Positions 1-12,685 of a stretch of DNA of 64,000 nucleotides are shown piece by piece. Position 1 is the stretch's first letter. Each line of letters opens with the position of its first letter. The translations under genes and the position numbers were made by a program. The stretch comes from Callorhinus ursinus (Eukaryota > Chordata > Mammalia > Carnivora > Otariidae): NCBI RefSeq assembly GCF_003265705.1, contig NW_020312867.1, positions 9,275,228-9,339,227 on the forward strand. Direction: 5' to 3'. The notes below the pieces were generated by a model. That model saw only the letters and a list, made by a program, of their open reading frames with translations, had not been told where the DNA came from and did no database searches.

Positions 1-1065
1 GACGTGGCCGAGTGAAGGGCCCGAGGGGCTCCCATACAAACTTGGGTAACACGGAGCAGGCAGGGCTCACCTGTGAAGTGAGCCCCCTGCCCACGCTGTC
101 CAGCCTGGGAAACCCACAGCGCCCCCCAAGACAGCCTGGATTGGGCCCCCAGCCTCGGGCACACGCCCTCTCCCTCACTCCCAGGCTGGGCTGGCCCGAC
201 CCCGGCCTGGGACTTTGCTCACTTTTGCACATTCCCAGGAGCCCCATGGCCCTGCTCGGCCCTCAAGCCCATCAGCGCTGCAGGACAGAGTGGCCCCTGA
301 CCCAGCAACTCTCTGAATGGATATGGGGGAGAAGACAGACTCTTACTCCAAGCCTGCAGCTGGGACATTCCTACGTCTCCCTCGGGCCACCATGGGGGGA
401 GGGGGTTGGTTGGCGCTCACGTCTTTACACTCAAAATAAAGGTTAAAAAGAGCAAAATCAGCACAGGCTCTCCAAGACTGCTGCTTTGCCTAAGGAGGTG
501 GAGGAGAAAGAGGGGTGGGGGCCATGTTCTTCGGGAGAAAGGGGACCCCAAAGGAGTCTTGTTCCCCACATGGCAACGTCCAAAGGGAGCGGGCTTTTTC
601 TCCAGGGGCAGAACTAGAGAGACAGTTCAAGTGAATTTAGGAAACCTTTCTAACAGGATGTCCAAACATAGATGAGGAGGGTGCCTGGAGAGGGAGCATC
701 TTGTCCCAGGCAGGCTTCGAGCACTCTCTGTGTGGCTGCCGGCCAAATTCTGCAGGTAGCAAAGAAGGGACGTCAGAGTCTTTTCTGGAACCCTTTTGCA
801 GAGCAGGCTCCCATGGTGGCCCCACCTCTGCTCCCATAGGGCTCTTCCCTCCTGGAGCCACACTGCCCCTCCTGCAGCCAGGCGGCCACGGCCCTGCTAA
901 CTCAGCTGGAAACTTCTCTGCCTTCCCACGTGCTCTGATGGCTCCTCAATCTTCGCCCTTTGAAAGGACCCCAAGCAGAGTCCATAGCTTTCCTGTCACT
1001 TGTGCTGATGAATCCCATTTTGGCAATCATGCCTCGCTTTCTGAATCTAAGGGACTGGTCCAGGC
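1..1065. other. Intergenic sequence, nothing recognised
   Basis: Moderately GC-rich DNA. The open frames present resemble no protein I know and lack splice or codon-use support. I see no repeat family with confidence. Confidence 0.5.
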
Positions 1066-2490
1066 TTGAGAATGATATGTCTAGGTGTAGGGTTTTTTTG
1101 GCATTTATCCTGCCTGGTGTTCTCTGTACTTCCTGAATCTGTGACTTGGGGTCTGACATTAACTTGGGGAAATTCTTAGTCATTATTGTTTCAGATATTT
1201 CTTCTATTCCTTTCTCTTTCTTCTCCTTCTGTTGTTCCCATTACATCTATGTTACATCATATGGAGTTGTCCCACAGTTCTTGCATACTCTGTTCTGCTT
1301 TTTTTTTCCCTCCAGTCTTTTTTTTTTTAATCTTTGCTTTTCACTTTTGGAGGTTTCTATTGAGCTATTTCAAGCTCAGAGGTTGTCTCCTCAGCCATGT
1401 CTAGTCTACTAATAAGCCCATCAAAGACATTCTTAACTTTTGTTACATTGTCTCTGATCTCTTGCATTTCTTTTTTTGTTTTTTCTTAGGCTTTCCATCT
1501 CTCTGCTTACATTGCCCACCTGCTTTTGCATGCCGTCTACTTTATCCATTAGAACTCTTAGCATATTAATCATAGTTATTTTAAATTCTTGGTCTGATAA
1601 TGCCAACATCCCTGCTGTATCTGGGTCTGGTTTCAGGGCTTCCTCTGTCTCTTTAAACTGTGTTTTTGCCTTGTAGTAAGCCTTGTAATTTTTTCTCGAG
1701 AGCCAAACATGATGCACTGGATAAAATGAGCTGCTGAAAATAACCTTTAGTAATGTGGTGATCAGGTGTGGGAAGAAGGGATAGTCCTATGTCCTATATG
1801 TCCTATAGTCCTATGATTAGGTCTGCTTTTTTGTGAGTCTGTGCCCCTGAACTGTGAACTTTACACATGCTTCTCAGTTCCTGCCCCTCCTCCACAGGGG
1901 AGACTGTATGGCGAGAGTGTACTGGAGATGTGTATTTCCCTTCACCCACGTGGAAGGTGAGAGGGGGTCAAGGTTGGGTATTTCCCTTCCTCTGGGTCAG
2001 TTAGATGCTGACAAAACCCCAACAGATCAGGTTCTGGTTAAATAGTTTCTCCTAGGGCAGACCTTGTTAAGAAGAATATTCTGTTCTTCTTATGAAGAGT
2101 ATGCCAGAATATTCTGGCATATTTCAAAATTTTTCAGAACCCTTCCTCATGTTCCCTTCCTCCTCCTGCAGCATGAGGGGATTTTTCTCTGATCTTCACT
2201 GGGAGAATCTAGTAGGGCTCCTGGGGGTAAAAGTCACAAAGGTGTGGAGTGCCCTTGGAGGACCCCTTGGAGTTTTTAACGCTCAGACTTGTCCACACTG
2301 AGCCTCCAGCAATTCATCAACCACAGTTCAGGTTTCCCTACCCCAACACTGGCTCCCACAGAAGATTCTGCTCGGGGGGTTTCTGCTCCTGTAAGTTATG
2401 ACTCTATATTCACCCATCATGTCTCCAGTTTTGGTGTTTGCACGGTGACCTCATTTCTTTCATGGTTCTAAAAAGAGTTGGTTTGTTCAG
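1066..2490 (-). mobile_element. LINE-1 remnant: 5'UTR and ORF1 part
   Basis: Read on the minus strand, this gives decayed L1 ORF1 protein. Peptides such as NFPKLMSDPKSQIQE (in 902-1183) and LSDQEFKITMINMLRVLMDK (in 1433-1717) match the L1M-type ORF1 pattern. About 1720-2490 is the matching 5'UTR. It is broken by stops and frameshifts, so not active. A second copy of the same segment lies at 21610-22900 in the same orientation. Confidence 0.8.
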
Positions 2491-2529
2491 CTTTGTACCT
2501 GTTAGGATGGAGTGACGATGTTCAAGCTT

Positions 2530-2745
2530 TGTACTTGCCAGACCAGAAGCCAGAAACCTGTTCTAAGCATTTTTTGGTATTTGTGGATTTACTCCTTCCA
2601 ACAATCTTTTGAGGAAAAGACTAATATTGCCTTCATTTTACAGATGACACAACTAAGACTCAGACAGTTAATTAGGTCATGGGAGAGTTAGTAAAGGCAG
2701 TACCCAGGCAGGCTGGCTCCAGGGCCTAGCCCCTGTGTTATGCAG
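2530..2745 (-). mobile_element. MIR SINE fragment
   Basis: The core reads cattttacagatgacacaac followed by the actcagacagtta and ggctggctccag blocks, the minus-strand order of MIR. Diverged, ancient. Confidence 0.65.
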
Positions 2746-3953
2746 TGTTACCTACACAAATTCTCGAAAGGTATCCAGCAATAAATGCTATCACAGGTTT
2801 ACAAAGAGACAGGGAGGTAAATGATACAGAAACTCAAGGAAGCGTGTCTCTGCCGTGGCACCCAGCCCTGGGGAGGCATTCTTGGATGCCTCCTCCCAAC
2901 CTACTTTCCCACAACTGCTTATTTACCAGCTCTGGCATTCCCATACTGAGGAGGTGCCATCAGCAGGGGCCCCGAGAGCCCCTTTCCCGGAAGCAGCCTC
3001 TTCATCTGCCCTACTTCTGGTTCTCAGCCATTCTTCCTCCCGACCTTGATCATACATGCCTCAGAAGTCAGACTTAGATCAATGGATTCAACCAGCATCT
3101 CCTGGAGCCTGCCCAGTAGGAGGGGTTCCCCCGTTATGTTGTTTCTCCTCCTGGCAACCTTCAAAAAGGGACATGATTTACCCACCCTTGTGTACCAACA
3201 GAGGCCAGAACAAGTTCTCTCCATTCTCTGCTCTCATTCTAGCCTTCATATGCCTTTATGATCACCTACAATATTTTATTGCAACCATTTATCTGTCAAT
3301 GGTTGCCGATCTACAGGGTGGAAACATAGGCAAATGTGCATAAAAATGATGTATTGATATCACATTAGAATATACGATACGTTCAATGACATTACCTGAT
3401 CAATCCAAGGTGTTGAATTATTGCACAGCATAATTTGTTGTGCTGTGCAAAACTGAGACAAAATTGGAGTGTTAACGCAGTGATTCCATTAATCTTTCAT
3501 GCTGCCTTGGATGATCTATGTCTTTGATTTTCACGAGATAAACCCACACAGCATGCTTCAGGAGATGTAATCAAGGGGGTTCAATCTGGAACAAAATAAA
3601 ATAATATTACTTATGTCTTCTGAGTTTATGGCCACTGTGTAGTAAGTTAGCTTTCTCTCTTGTAAAATAAAAAAATTTAAAATATATACAGACACATTTA
3701 TTAAAATATTTTTATACAAATATAGTCACCAAAAAATTGCTTAAATGCAAAAGCACAGAAGAATGAAAAAACAGTTCCCTTTCCCCACTCCTCGTCCACT
3801 TTTTCCCCCAGAGGACAGGCAAGTTTTGAGACTGGAGTGCGCCCTTCCAGATTTTTCTCAGCCCTTGAGGGATGAGATTGGGGTGCCTCCTACTGTCCCA
3901 ACTGTGTAATTGCAGGCTTTTGTAAAAAAACATCTGATGGCTGAAGGCCTAGA
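2746..3953. other. Intergenic sequence, nothing recognised
   Basis: Mixed sequence turning AT-rich from about 3240. No gene signal seen and no repeat named with confidence. Confidence 0.4.
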
Positions 3954-4172
3954 CTTCTGTTTAAATTTTTTTTTTTTAAGATTTTATTTGACAGAGAGAG
4001 ACACAGCGAGAGAGGGAACACAAGCAGGGGGAGTGGGAGAGGGAGAAGCAGGCTTCCCGTGGAGCAGGGAGCCCGATGCGGGGCCCAATCCCAGGACCCT
4101 GGGATCATGACCTGAGCCGAAGGCAGACGCTTAACGACTGAGCCACCCAGGCGCCCCCTTCTGTTTAAATTT
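3954..4172 (-). mobile_element. CanSINE with 15-bp target duplication
   Basis: A carnivoran tRNA-derived SINE in minus orientation (3969-4157): T-run, aagattttatttgacagag, purine-rich stretch, then gagccacccaggcgcccc at its head. It is flanked by a perfect duplication cttctgtttaaattt at 3954-3968 and 4158-4172. Confidence 0.93.
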
Positions 4173-4369
4173 GAAATGCCTGTGGGGACTGGGGGCATCA
4201 CTCTACAGAGAGATTTTGATATTTTTGTGTATGACACTGGCAATCTGACTCACCTGATCCCGGAAGATGTGACCTCTCAGGGTCACCAAGCCATTAAAAA
4301 TTCCATGGCCAAGATCTCACCAAATCACAGATGATTAATGAGCCCCTCCTGTGACGAGGTTCTAGGAAT

Positions 4370-4860
4370 TCAGCACAGATGATCTGTACTTTCTGGAAGT
4401 TTGTCATCATGGGGAGGCAGAGGTACAGGGGTGAATGTGGGGAGATAGGTATTCAAAGGAATAATCAAATAAACACAAAGTGTAGTGGATGAATAAAATC
4501 CAGGATGTGGGTATGTGTTGGGGAGGGTGTGGGTAGGGGAGGCCCTCTGACAGGTGATATATGGGTAGAAACCCAGCATGGACTATGAGGGAGAGCCGTG
4601 TGAAGATCTAAAGGAGTGAGTTCCAGGAACAGTGCGGCAAAACCCCGAGGGGGGAGTATCCCTGGAGCACAGAAGAAACAATGTTCCTGCAGTGAGCAGT
4701 GGAGGCTGGGAGGAATCAGGACAGAAACTGAGCGGTGGAGGAGCGGGGAGAGATAACACTGTAAGGATTTCGGCTCCTACACTGAATGGGGAGCCCAGGA
4801 TGGTTTTGAGCAGAGAAATGACAGCATCTGACTTGTGTTTTTAAAGAAACCCTCTGGCTC
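4370..4860 (+). mobile_element. Ancient interspersed repeat, family not named
   Basis: Resembles a mammal-wide repeat whose copies read like ggagtgagttccaggaacag ... tggttttgagcagagaaatgacagcatctg. Related stretches occur at about 6490-6730, 31880-32280, 33960-34140, 48640-49080 and 50640-50900 in this window. I recognise the pattern but not a certain family name. Confidence 0.45.
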
Positions 4861-5789
4861 TGGGGTGAGAAGTGGTGAAGAAGGCAGAGCCCACCAGATG
4901 TCCCCAGGGATCGGATGTGGGCCATGAAGAAAGGAGGCATGAACAACGTCCTCTGGTAGCCTGAACCTTTCAATGATTCCAGCCCTCCTGGAGCACAGCT
5001 GTTTTGCTCTTCCTCCACCACGTGAGCCCTGGGAAACTGTGAAGTGGGAGGCTCTTTACCACCCCCTCCAGGCTCACTCCTGCCCCCCATCGGCCACCCT
5101 TCTGCATCCAACCCCCTAACCACTGTGCTGAGACCCCCTCCTAAGCTCAAGAAGCATCTTCTTCAGTCGAGGTCCCAGGTGCTGAGAGCTCCATGCCAGT
5201 CCTGGAAGGAGGAGCAGGGTTGGGGGCAAGGGGGGTGGCGGAAGAAGGCTTGAGGTCCAGCTGGGAGGCTGGGGCAATCAGGGAGGACTTCTCAGAGGAG
5301 AGCTCGCCTGGAAGGATGTTAGGACTCTCTCTTGTTCAGACAGGGGGCCTGGGATCCCGGCAGGGGGAAACAAGAGAAGGAGGTTGTGTTGCTAAACGTG
5401 AGAATGACAAGGACTGGGGAGAACCTGACCCTGACTGGCCAGAGTCAATTTCAGTTTGGTGGGGACCGAGCAGGGGGAGGAACCCTGTGCCAGATTAAAT
5501 TTTCCATTTTCCAAAAAGGGCCACATACTAATTAGAATTCCATATGCTCTTCCAGACTCAATCAAAACGTGGAGTCTAATTTCCTCCCTTTCAAAGGGTT
5601 GTCCTTTGAGACTATCTCGACGAACAGATTGCAGTAGAAGTGATGCTATTTGACTTCTAATAAATCATACAAGACAGCATGGCTTTTGCCTGGCTCTCTC
5701 GCTCAGGGCACTCACCTTTGGAACCCAGCCTCTCTGGTGTGAGGCAGGGCCACACAGAGGGGCCCCCCCGAGGCGGGCCAGCCGAAAGG

Positions 5790-6055
5790 CCAGCTAAGGT
5801 TCCTACCACCAGCCGGTGTCAACCACCAACCGTATGAGGCAAGGAACCCTCGGGTGGTTTCAGCCCCAGACATTGAGTTACCCCTCTCTCTTGACTTCCA
5901 GTTGAGGCCGCAGACATTATGGAGCAGAGGTGAGCCATCCCCCCGATGCCCTGTCCGAAATCCTCGTTCATAAGAATGATTAATGGATGTTTTACACCAC
6001 TGAGTTTGGGGGTAGTTTGTTGTTCATCAGTAGTAACCGGAACAAGCTCCAACAC
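5790..6055 (+). mobile_element. LTR fragment, MaLR-like
   Basis: The tail reads caccactgagtttgggggtagtttgt and then a tagtaaccggaacaa end, as in MLT1-type LTR 3' ends. Diverged; the 5' boundary is vague. Confidence 0.5.
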
Positions 6056-7884
6056 ATGTCAGGCCGGTGAATGATTTCCTAGTGTCATTTATGTCTCCCT
6101 ATCATTTCCTGGGTTATCCATGTCTAAGTAGGCATTAGGCACAGGCATTAGGGCTAATTATAGACTTTTATCTAAATATTATTTTATTTTTGTTCCCCAT
6201 TGTGCTTGACCGGTACCTGTTTGTTGGGGAGGCAGGCACCCTTCCCACCCAGGGCAGGGACAGCCCTTGTGATTCTGTTGAAGAGCAGGGATTTCTCTTC
6301 ATGATGCTCTCTCAGAGTCGACGAGGTGCCTGCTCCTCATGAAAGGGAAGATGTGGGGGGCTGAAGGATGAGATCCGAGGTAAGGGACTTCTCTGCCCAT
6401 CAGGTGCCTCCCACATCAGCCTCATCCCAAATATACCATCCACCTGTCATCTCTGCATCTGCTCAGCCCATCACAACCCCCTTGAACACCTGCTATGTGT
6501 CTGGCACCGCACCACAAACACAGAACACAATGGTCCGTGACCTCATGGAGTTTACATCCTCATGCGGAGCCAGACAGAACAAACGAACAAGTAAAATACA
6601 GTTTGTGATGAGTGTGATGAAGGAAAGACATGGTGTTGTCCTGGGGAATAACAAGCTACCTTCTCCCCGAGCCAGAGAAGCGCTCTCTGAGGAGTTGTCT
6701 TTCAGCTAACACCGGAAGGAGCCAAGCTTGGTAGCCCCATCTGCACGCAGTGGAAACCGACTCTGGCTGGATCAAGGAGAGAAGGAAATCTCGAAAGGAC
6801 GTCAGGGAGCTCACAGACCTGGGTGGAGAAGACAGAGGACCAGGCTTAGAAAGCAGGGGGAACATCACAGACAAAATTGCATCACATAACCCGTGGAGTG
6901 AGCACACGAGTGGTGACCTGAGAATAAGGTAGCCCTAGAATCCATTTTTTAACCACCAGAACCACATTTGACCACCATCGTCCCCCAGAATGGAGTCCTC
7001 ATTGTCCCCACTTCTCGTCATCAGCTCCCAATTAAAAATTCCAAGTGAGAACATGGGCTTGGCTGAGCCTAAGTCATATGACTGTGCTCATGCTGCATCA
7101 AAGTCTGTGGACTTTGGACAAGATACCTGGATCTGCAGCAGCCATCTTGTCACTATGAAGCAACAAGTGTGAAGAAGAAGAAAAGCCAACAGCCAAAGAT
7201 AATGTAGGAGAAAGCTTTGACTGAACTGCTACACCAGCCTTGAGAATGTCTAATTCTGGACATTTTATTAAACAGACAATAAAGGTCTTTAGAACTTGAG
7301 CCACTGTTACCAGAGATTCTACTACTTGCATCAAACGCACTTTTAACTGTTGTCGAGGGAAAGAGACACGTGCTCAAGTCACTTGCATCTAAGATGACCG
7401 GTCGGATGTGCTCTAGTGGGTGGAAGAGGCAGGGCAGTAAGGTTTCTCACATTTCATAATAAATCAGGATCAACTAGGAGTGCTTTTTGAACACAGATTC
7501 TCACAGCTCAACCTCCAAACTCGCTGGCTCACAATCGTTAGGCATACACATTTTGTGCCATCCAGATGGATCTGATTTAGGCGCTGCACTGAGAATCCTT
7601 GATGAATTCTGCCCACACCGACACCCGACACCCGGCTCAGAGGAGCTTCGGGGCAGGAAATGCAAGTCCGTTCCATTCTCTGGCTCCCACTCTGAGTTCC
7701 GACTTTTCATCTGCAAAACTAAATGTGGTCATGAATATCAAGCAATTCACAGTGCCCGGAACACAGAAACAACAAAATAAATGATTAATAATAAATCAAT
7801 CATCAAGCCAATTATTTAAATTATTAAATGAATAAAATTATTTAAATTATTTAAAATAATACATACTATTATTTATTGCATCAG

Positions 7885-8095
7885 ACTGCCTAGGGAATCC
7901 CAGTTCTGCCTCTTCACTGACTATATGACTTTGGCAAATTACTTAAACTCTCTGTGCTTCAGTTTCTTCATTTGTACAATGAGGATGATATTGGTCCCCC
8001 GCCTCATAGAGCTGAGTTAATCATGTTGAGCTCTTAGAACTGTCGGTGCCGGGCAGAGTAAATGTTCAGGAAAGGGCAGCTTTAATTATTATTGC
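7885..8095 (+). mobile_element. MIR SINE fragment
   Basis: Plus-strand MIR order: ttctgcctcttcactgacta, then tctctgtgcttcagtttctt, then the gagttaatcatgttgagctc block. Confidence 0.7.
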
Positions 8096-8581
8096 CAGAG
8101 CCAAGCATTGGTCCAAGCATCGTCCTAGCCTAAGCTTCACTACCCCTATCCAAGCACTAGGGTTTGAGAGTATCAGGGAGGACACAATCGTTCTGCCTAG
8201 AGGTAAGCGGGAGGGCTCTTGAAGCAGAGGAGATTTGACCTCCCCTCCGGTCAGGGTGGTCTAATCAGGGCTGAGTGGCCAGGCTGAGGCTCAGCTCAGA
8301 GCCTGAGGGTTTGCCTAGAATAGAGCAGAGACCCACTTTCTCTGGGGGATCACAGGGCTAGACACTGAGAGCTGGGCCCTGAATAGTAAGGCGAGACCCA
8401 AGCGTGATGAGGGCTGGGGATGGGTTGCTGCAATCTTAAGGATAACCAACAGAGGGAGCCCTAGACTGGAACTGGCCTCCAAAATTCGGCAACTGGGAAA
8501 GGAGGGACCCAGGAAACCAGGTGACTTCAATGGCAGCAAGACAGAATCAGCACCACAGAGAGTGAGTGCATCAAACGCACC

Positions 8582-8818
8582 GGGGGGGGGCGCCCGGGTG
8601 GCTCAGTCTGGTAAGCGGCCGCCTTTGGCTCGGGTCATGTTCCCAGAGTCCTGGGATCAAGTCCAACATCGGGCTCCCTGCTCAGCGGGGAGTCTGCTTC
8701 TCCCTCTCCCTCTCCCTCTCCCTCTGCCTGCCGCTGCCCCTGCTTGTGCTCTCTCTCTCACTATCTCTGTCTCTATGTCAAATAAAAATAAATAAAATCT
8801 TAAAAAAAAAAAAAAAAA
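8582..8818 (+). mobile_element. CanSINE
   Basis: Plus orientation: a G-run, cgcccgggtggctcagtctg, a CT-rich stretch including repeated ccctct, and a tail of aaataaataaaatctt followed by a 16-A run. The target duplication is not clear. Confidence 0.9.
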
Positions 8819-8899
8819 GCACCAGGGGAGCTTGTTATAGCTGCATGTATTAATCCAGTATGGATTCTTAAAAAAGACAACAGCATAAAACAATACCAG

Positions 8900-9925
8900 G
8901 CTGCCTAGAATAAAGGACAGAATAAAAAGAGCAAAAATAAATGAAACAGAAAACGCTCAGTAGAAAGACTGAACAAAGCAAAATATTGGTTTATTGAAAA
9001 AAATTAACAAAACTGACAAACCTTTAGCAAATTGATGAAGAAAGAGAATTATAAAACTATGTTGATGTGTTCATAATGTATAAAAATGTCATGATGTATA
9101 AATACAATGACACAAAGGACGGAGCAGGAAAGAAAGCTATTTATCCTAGAGTAAAGTTTCCATATGCCGTTCACAGTAAGTCAGTATTAATCCAAACAGG
9201 ATTGTTTTAAGACACTAATTGTAACCCCCAGGCAATCATGAAGAAAATAAGTTAAAAATTACAGTGAAAGAAACAACAAGGGAATGGAAATGGTATACTA
9301 GAAAACACCTATTCAACACAGAAGAAATCAATAATACAGGAAGGAAGACACAAAACAGAAAACAAATAGCCAAATGGCAGATGTGAATCCTATCTTAATG
9401 GTAATTGCAGTAAATTCTCTGTGTCCATCCCTGAGATTTTCCCCCCACAGAAAGGCAGAGGTTGGCAGAATGGATAAAAAATAAGTAAATAAAAGAACAT
9501 GACCAAACTCTATGCTGTCTACAAGAGACCACTTCAGCTTCAAAGACACAAAAATGTTGAAGGTCAAAGGATGCTCAAATACATACCATGCAAACAGCCA
9601 CCAAAAGAGAGCCGGAGTGGCTATACTAATGTTAGACGAAATAGACTTTTTTTAAAAGATTTTATTGTATTGTATTGTATTGTATTGTATTGTATTGTAT
9701 TTATTTGACAGAGAGAGACACAGCGAGAGAGGGAACACAAACAGGGGGAGTGGGAGAGGGAGAAGCAGGCTCCCCGTCGAGCAGGGAGCCCGATGCGGGG
9801 CTCGATCCCAGGACCCTGGGATCATGACCTGAAGGCAGACGCTTAACGACTGAGCCACCCAGTCGCCCCCTAGACAAAATAGACTTTAAGACAAACATTC
9901 TTACTAGAGACAGAGTAATGCCTGC
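8900..9925 (+). mobile_element. LINE-1 ORF2 remnant, split by a SINE
   Basis: The plus strand resembles the L1 ORF2 region: caaaatattggtttattgaa (Trp/Phe-rich part), aggcagaggttggcagaatg, and gagtggctatactaatgtta leading to aaatagactttaagac. It is interrupted at 9650-9871 by a CanSINE. Many stops; dead. Confidence 0.7.
9634..9887 (-). mobile_element. CanSINE with expanded GTATT tail
   Basis: Minus-orientation SINE (9650-9871) flanked by a 16-bp duplication, agac(g/a)aaatagacttt, at 9634-9649 and 9872-9887 (15 of 16 identical). Its tail has grown into a (TATTG)n run at about 9662-9700 between the T-rich end and tttatttgacagag. Confidence 0.93.
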
Positions 9926-10171
9926 TTCTGGTGCAGGATCTGTGTAGACAAAGCCTAGAAATAGACATACTTACTTACCCTTCACTCTAGAAGTTTCTCT
10001 TGAACACTAACATTTAAGAACCACCGGTGTCTGTAGTAGGCCTATAAAGGATTTAATCTGGCCCATACTTTGGGATCAGCCCTACCATCTTTTGGAGGGA
10101 CAGTCCTCAGGTGTATTCCATACAGTTCTTCAGAAAGTGCCCAGCAGGATTAAACCCCAGTTGCCCCTAGT

Positions 10172-10745
10172 AATTGTCTTAGTCCATTCAGGCCGCTCTA
10201 GCAAAGTACCAGAGACCAGGTGATTTATAAACAGCAGAAATTCATTTCTCACGGTTCTGGAGACTGAAGTCCGAGATCAGGGTACCAGTATGCCCAGGTT
10301 CGGGTAAGGGCCCTCTTTCAGGTTGCAGACTACTGACTTCCCATTACATCCTCATGTGGCAGGAGGGGCCAGGGGGCTCTCTGGGGTCTCTTTTTTTTAA
10401 GATTTTATTTATTTATTTGAGAGAGAGAATGAGATAGAGAGAGAGCATGAGAGGGGGGAGGGTCCGAGGGAGAAGCAGGCTCCTCGCTGAGCAGGGAGCC
10501 CGATGCGGGACTCGATCCCGGGACTCCAGGATCATGACCTGAGCTGAAGGCAGTCGCTTAACCAACTGAGCCACTCAGGCGCCCCGAGGGGTCTCTTTTT
10601 TTATAAGGGCGCTAATCCCATCCACGAAGTCTCGGTCCCCGTGAGCTAATGATCTCCCAGAAGCTCCACCTCCCAATTACCATCACATCGGTGGGTTAGG
10701 ATTTCAACATACGAATTTTGGGTGGGACACTTATTAAGGCTAACA
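10172..10745 (+). mobile_element. Ancient interspersed repeat interrupted by a SINE
   Basis: Contains the widespread mammalian pattern cttagtccattcaggccgct ... atttctcacggttctggaga ... gggttaggatttcaacatac. The two halves continue across the SINE at 10398-10587. I do not give a family name. Confidence 0.6.
10383..10602 (-). mobile_element. CanSINE with target duplication
   Basis: Minus-orientation SINE (10398-10587) with ggggtctcttttttt on both sides (10383-10397 and 10588-10602). Inserted inside an older repeat. Confidence 0.92.
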
Positions 10746-11329
10746 CTGGATTGCCATTCCTCCCTTCCATGTCACTCATAATGCTCCTTCACTTCTGCTT
10801 CCTTGGATCACCTCCCAAATCAGCTACGTGCACCCAAGCCCTTGTCTTAAATTCTGCTTTCAGAGGAGACCAAACTAAGACCCCGTTCATCACTGCCCCC
10901 AACATGCCTCCCCAAGACACGTGCCAGGGCCCCTCCTGGGTGGGTGATCACCGTTGCCCTAAGCATCTCTAGACCCTGGACTCCTTGACTACTGTGGCCT
11001 TGCCTTCTTCACCTCCAAGGAGCCCTCTGGACTCAAGAAAAAGTAGCCAAAAGGAAACGATTGATGCACTCAACTTCATACAACACTGAAAATACTTCAG
11101 GTAAAATGGAAGCATGGGAGACAGGCCATGGTGACGGGAAGAAGGAGTTGGCAGTCAGGAGGAGCAGAGGAGAGAGCCTGGGCTTCTGTCAGGGGTCGGA
11201 GGGTGGGAAATGAAGCTTTCAGAACAGATTGAGGGGAGATAAAAAGATTGGTCTTGGACATGAGTTTTTGGTGCCTCTGAGGGGTATCCTGGTGGAGGTT
11301 CCAGTAGACATTGGTTATCGGTTTCTAAA

Positions 11330-11357
11330 TTCTAGAATTCTAGAATTCTGGAATTCT
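11330..11357. repeat. Tandem TTCTAGAA palindromes
   Basis: Three 8-bp units: TTCTAGAA, TTCTAGAA, TTCTGGAA, followed by TTCT. Each unit is a palindrome of the TTCnnGAA type. Confidence 0.9.
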
Positions 11358-11579
11358 CAAAACCGGAGACAGAGATTCAAAAGACCTCAAGCTATAAGCG
11401 ATGCTCAAAGTCATGGGTATGGACAAGGTCACTGAAGGTGAATGTTTAGAGGAGAAAAGAACCTTAAGAATCACTGTTTTCCAGTTAGGAGTGGTTTCTG
11501 AATGGTGGGGTTTTAAGGGTAATGAATGAACTGCTATTGAATAGAACTTCCGTTCTTTATGAAAGAACTTCTATTTTAA

Positions 11580-11985
11580 CTTTAGACACCTCTTTTTTGC
11601 AGCTTTATGGAGGTAAAATTGACAAATAAAATTGTAAGATATTTAAAATGGACACCCTGACGATTTGATGTACGTACACGTTGTGAAACGATTCCCCCCC
11701 CCATCTAGTTAATTAACACATCCATCCCCTCACAGATTTATCTTCTTTTTTTTGTTTTTGGGTGAGAACACTTGCATGCCACTCTCCTAGCAAATTTCGG
11801 TTACACAATCCAGTATTTATCAACAGTAATCACCATGCTGTACATTGGATCCTCAGACCCTACTCATCCGATAGCTGAAAGTTTGTACGCTTTTGCCAAC
11901 CCCTCCCAGTTTCTCCCACCCAACCCCCAGCCCCTGGCAACCACCTTTCTACTCTCTGTCTCTATGAGTTCCCTTTAAAAAAAAT
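11580..11985 (-). mobile_element. LINE-1 3' region remnant
   Basis: Plus-strand text such as tggaggtaaaattgacaaat, gtacattggatcctcagacc and agcccctggcaaccaccttt is the reverse complement of old L1 3' sequence. No coding capacity. Confidence 0.6.
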
Positions 11986-12559
11986 AATAATAATACACTT
12001 TTGATTTGTTATTTTAGACAACGCTCTCTGTAGTAGGTGAGGATGAGAGAAGAGAACCAAAGACAGAGTCATGGAGACCCCCATGTTGTAACCGCTGGAG
12101 GCCTTTCTGGACCTCATCTTCCCACCTATAGGAGGGGGTCCGGCTCTCAACACAGGCCCCAGCCCAGTAGGCAGGCTTGTTCCATCTTCTGCATGTTAAC
12201 CATGCCAGCCCTGCCCAGCACCCCAAACACTGCACGCCATGGGATTTGCTCAAGGGAGGCAAAGCGGGTTTATTTGCTGTGTCTAGTCACCTGATCTGAC
12301 AGATGCCAAGTGCCCCTGGGCTGTTTCAGAGGGCAGTTCCCCAAGATAGGCACCGGCCTGCTCTCCTGCTGAAGAGTGCCACCTATAAAACTCAGAATGA
12401 GACGCCAGCTCCACCAAAGACTCAGTCCCTCGGGAACAACTCAAGTCCAGGAAGAGAGGCCTCCCCGTGGTCCCGGTGGGGAGCCACGGAACACAGAGAT
12501 GGGGGAGAGCAGGGGCAGCGTGGGAGAGGGGCAGACACAGCGCCTGTCTTACCACAACC

Positions 12560-12685
12560 AACAGCAGTGTGATCCTTGGCCAAAGTCACCTCTCTCTGAG
12601 CCCTGGGTTCCTCATCTGCAAAACGGAAATAGTGACACATTTTCAGCCTCTTTGAGCAAAATTACATGAGGCGATAAATTTTAAA
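12560..12685 (+). mobile_element. MIR SINE fragment
   Basis: gatccttggccaaagtcacc followed by tgggttcctcatctgcaaaa is the MIR core in plus orientation. Confidence 0.6.

Noticed and set aside
4050..4160. tRNA-gene-like heads of the SINEs
   Set aside because: The A/B-box-like parts belong to tRNA-derived SINEs with target duplications; there is no intact cloverleaf, so they are not called as tRNA genes.
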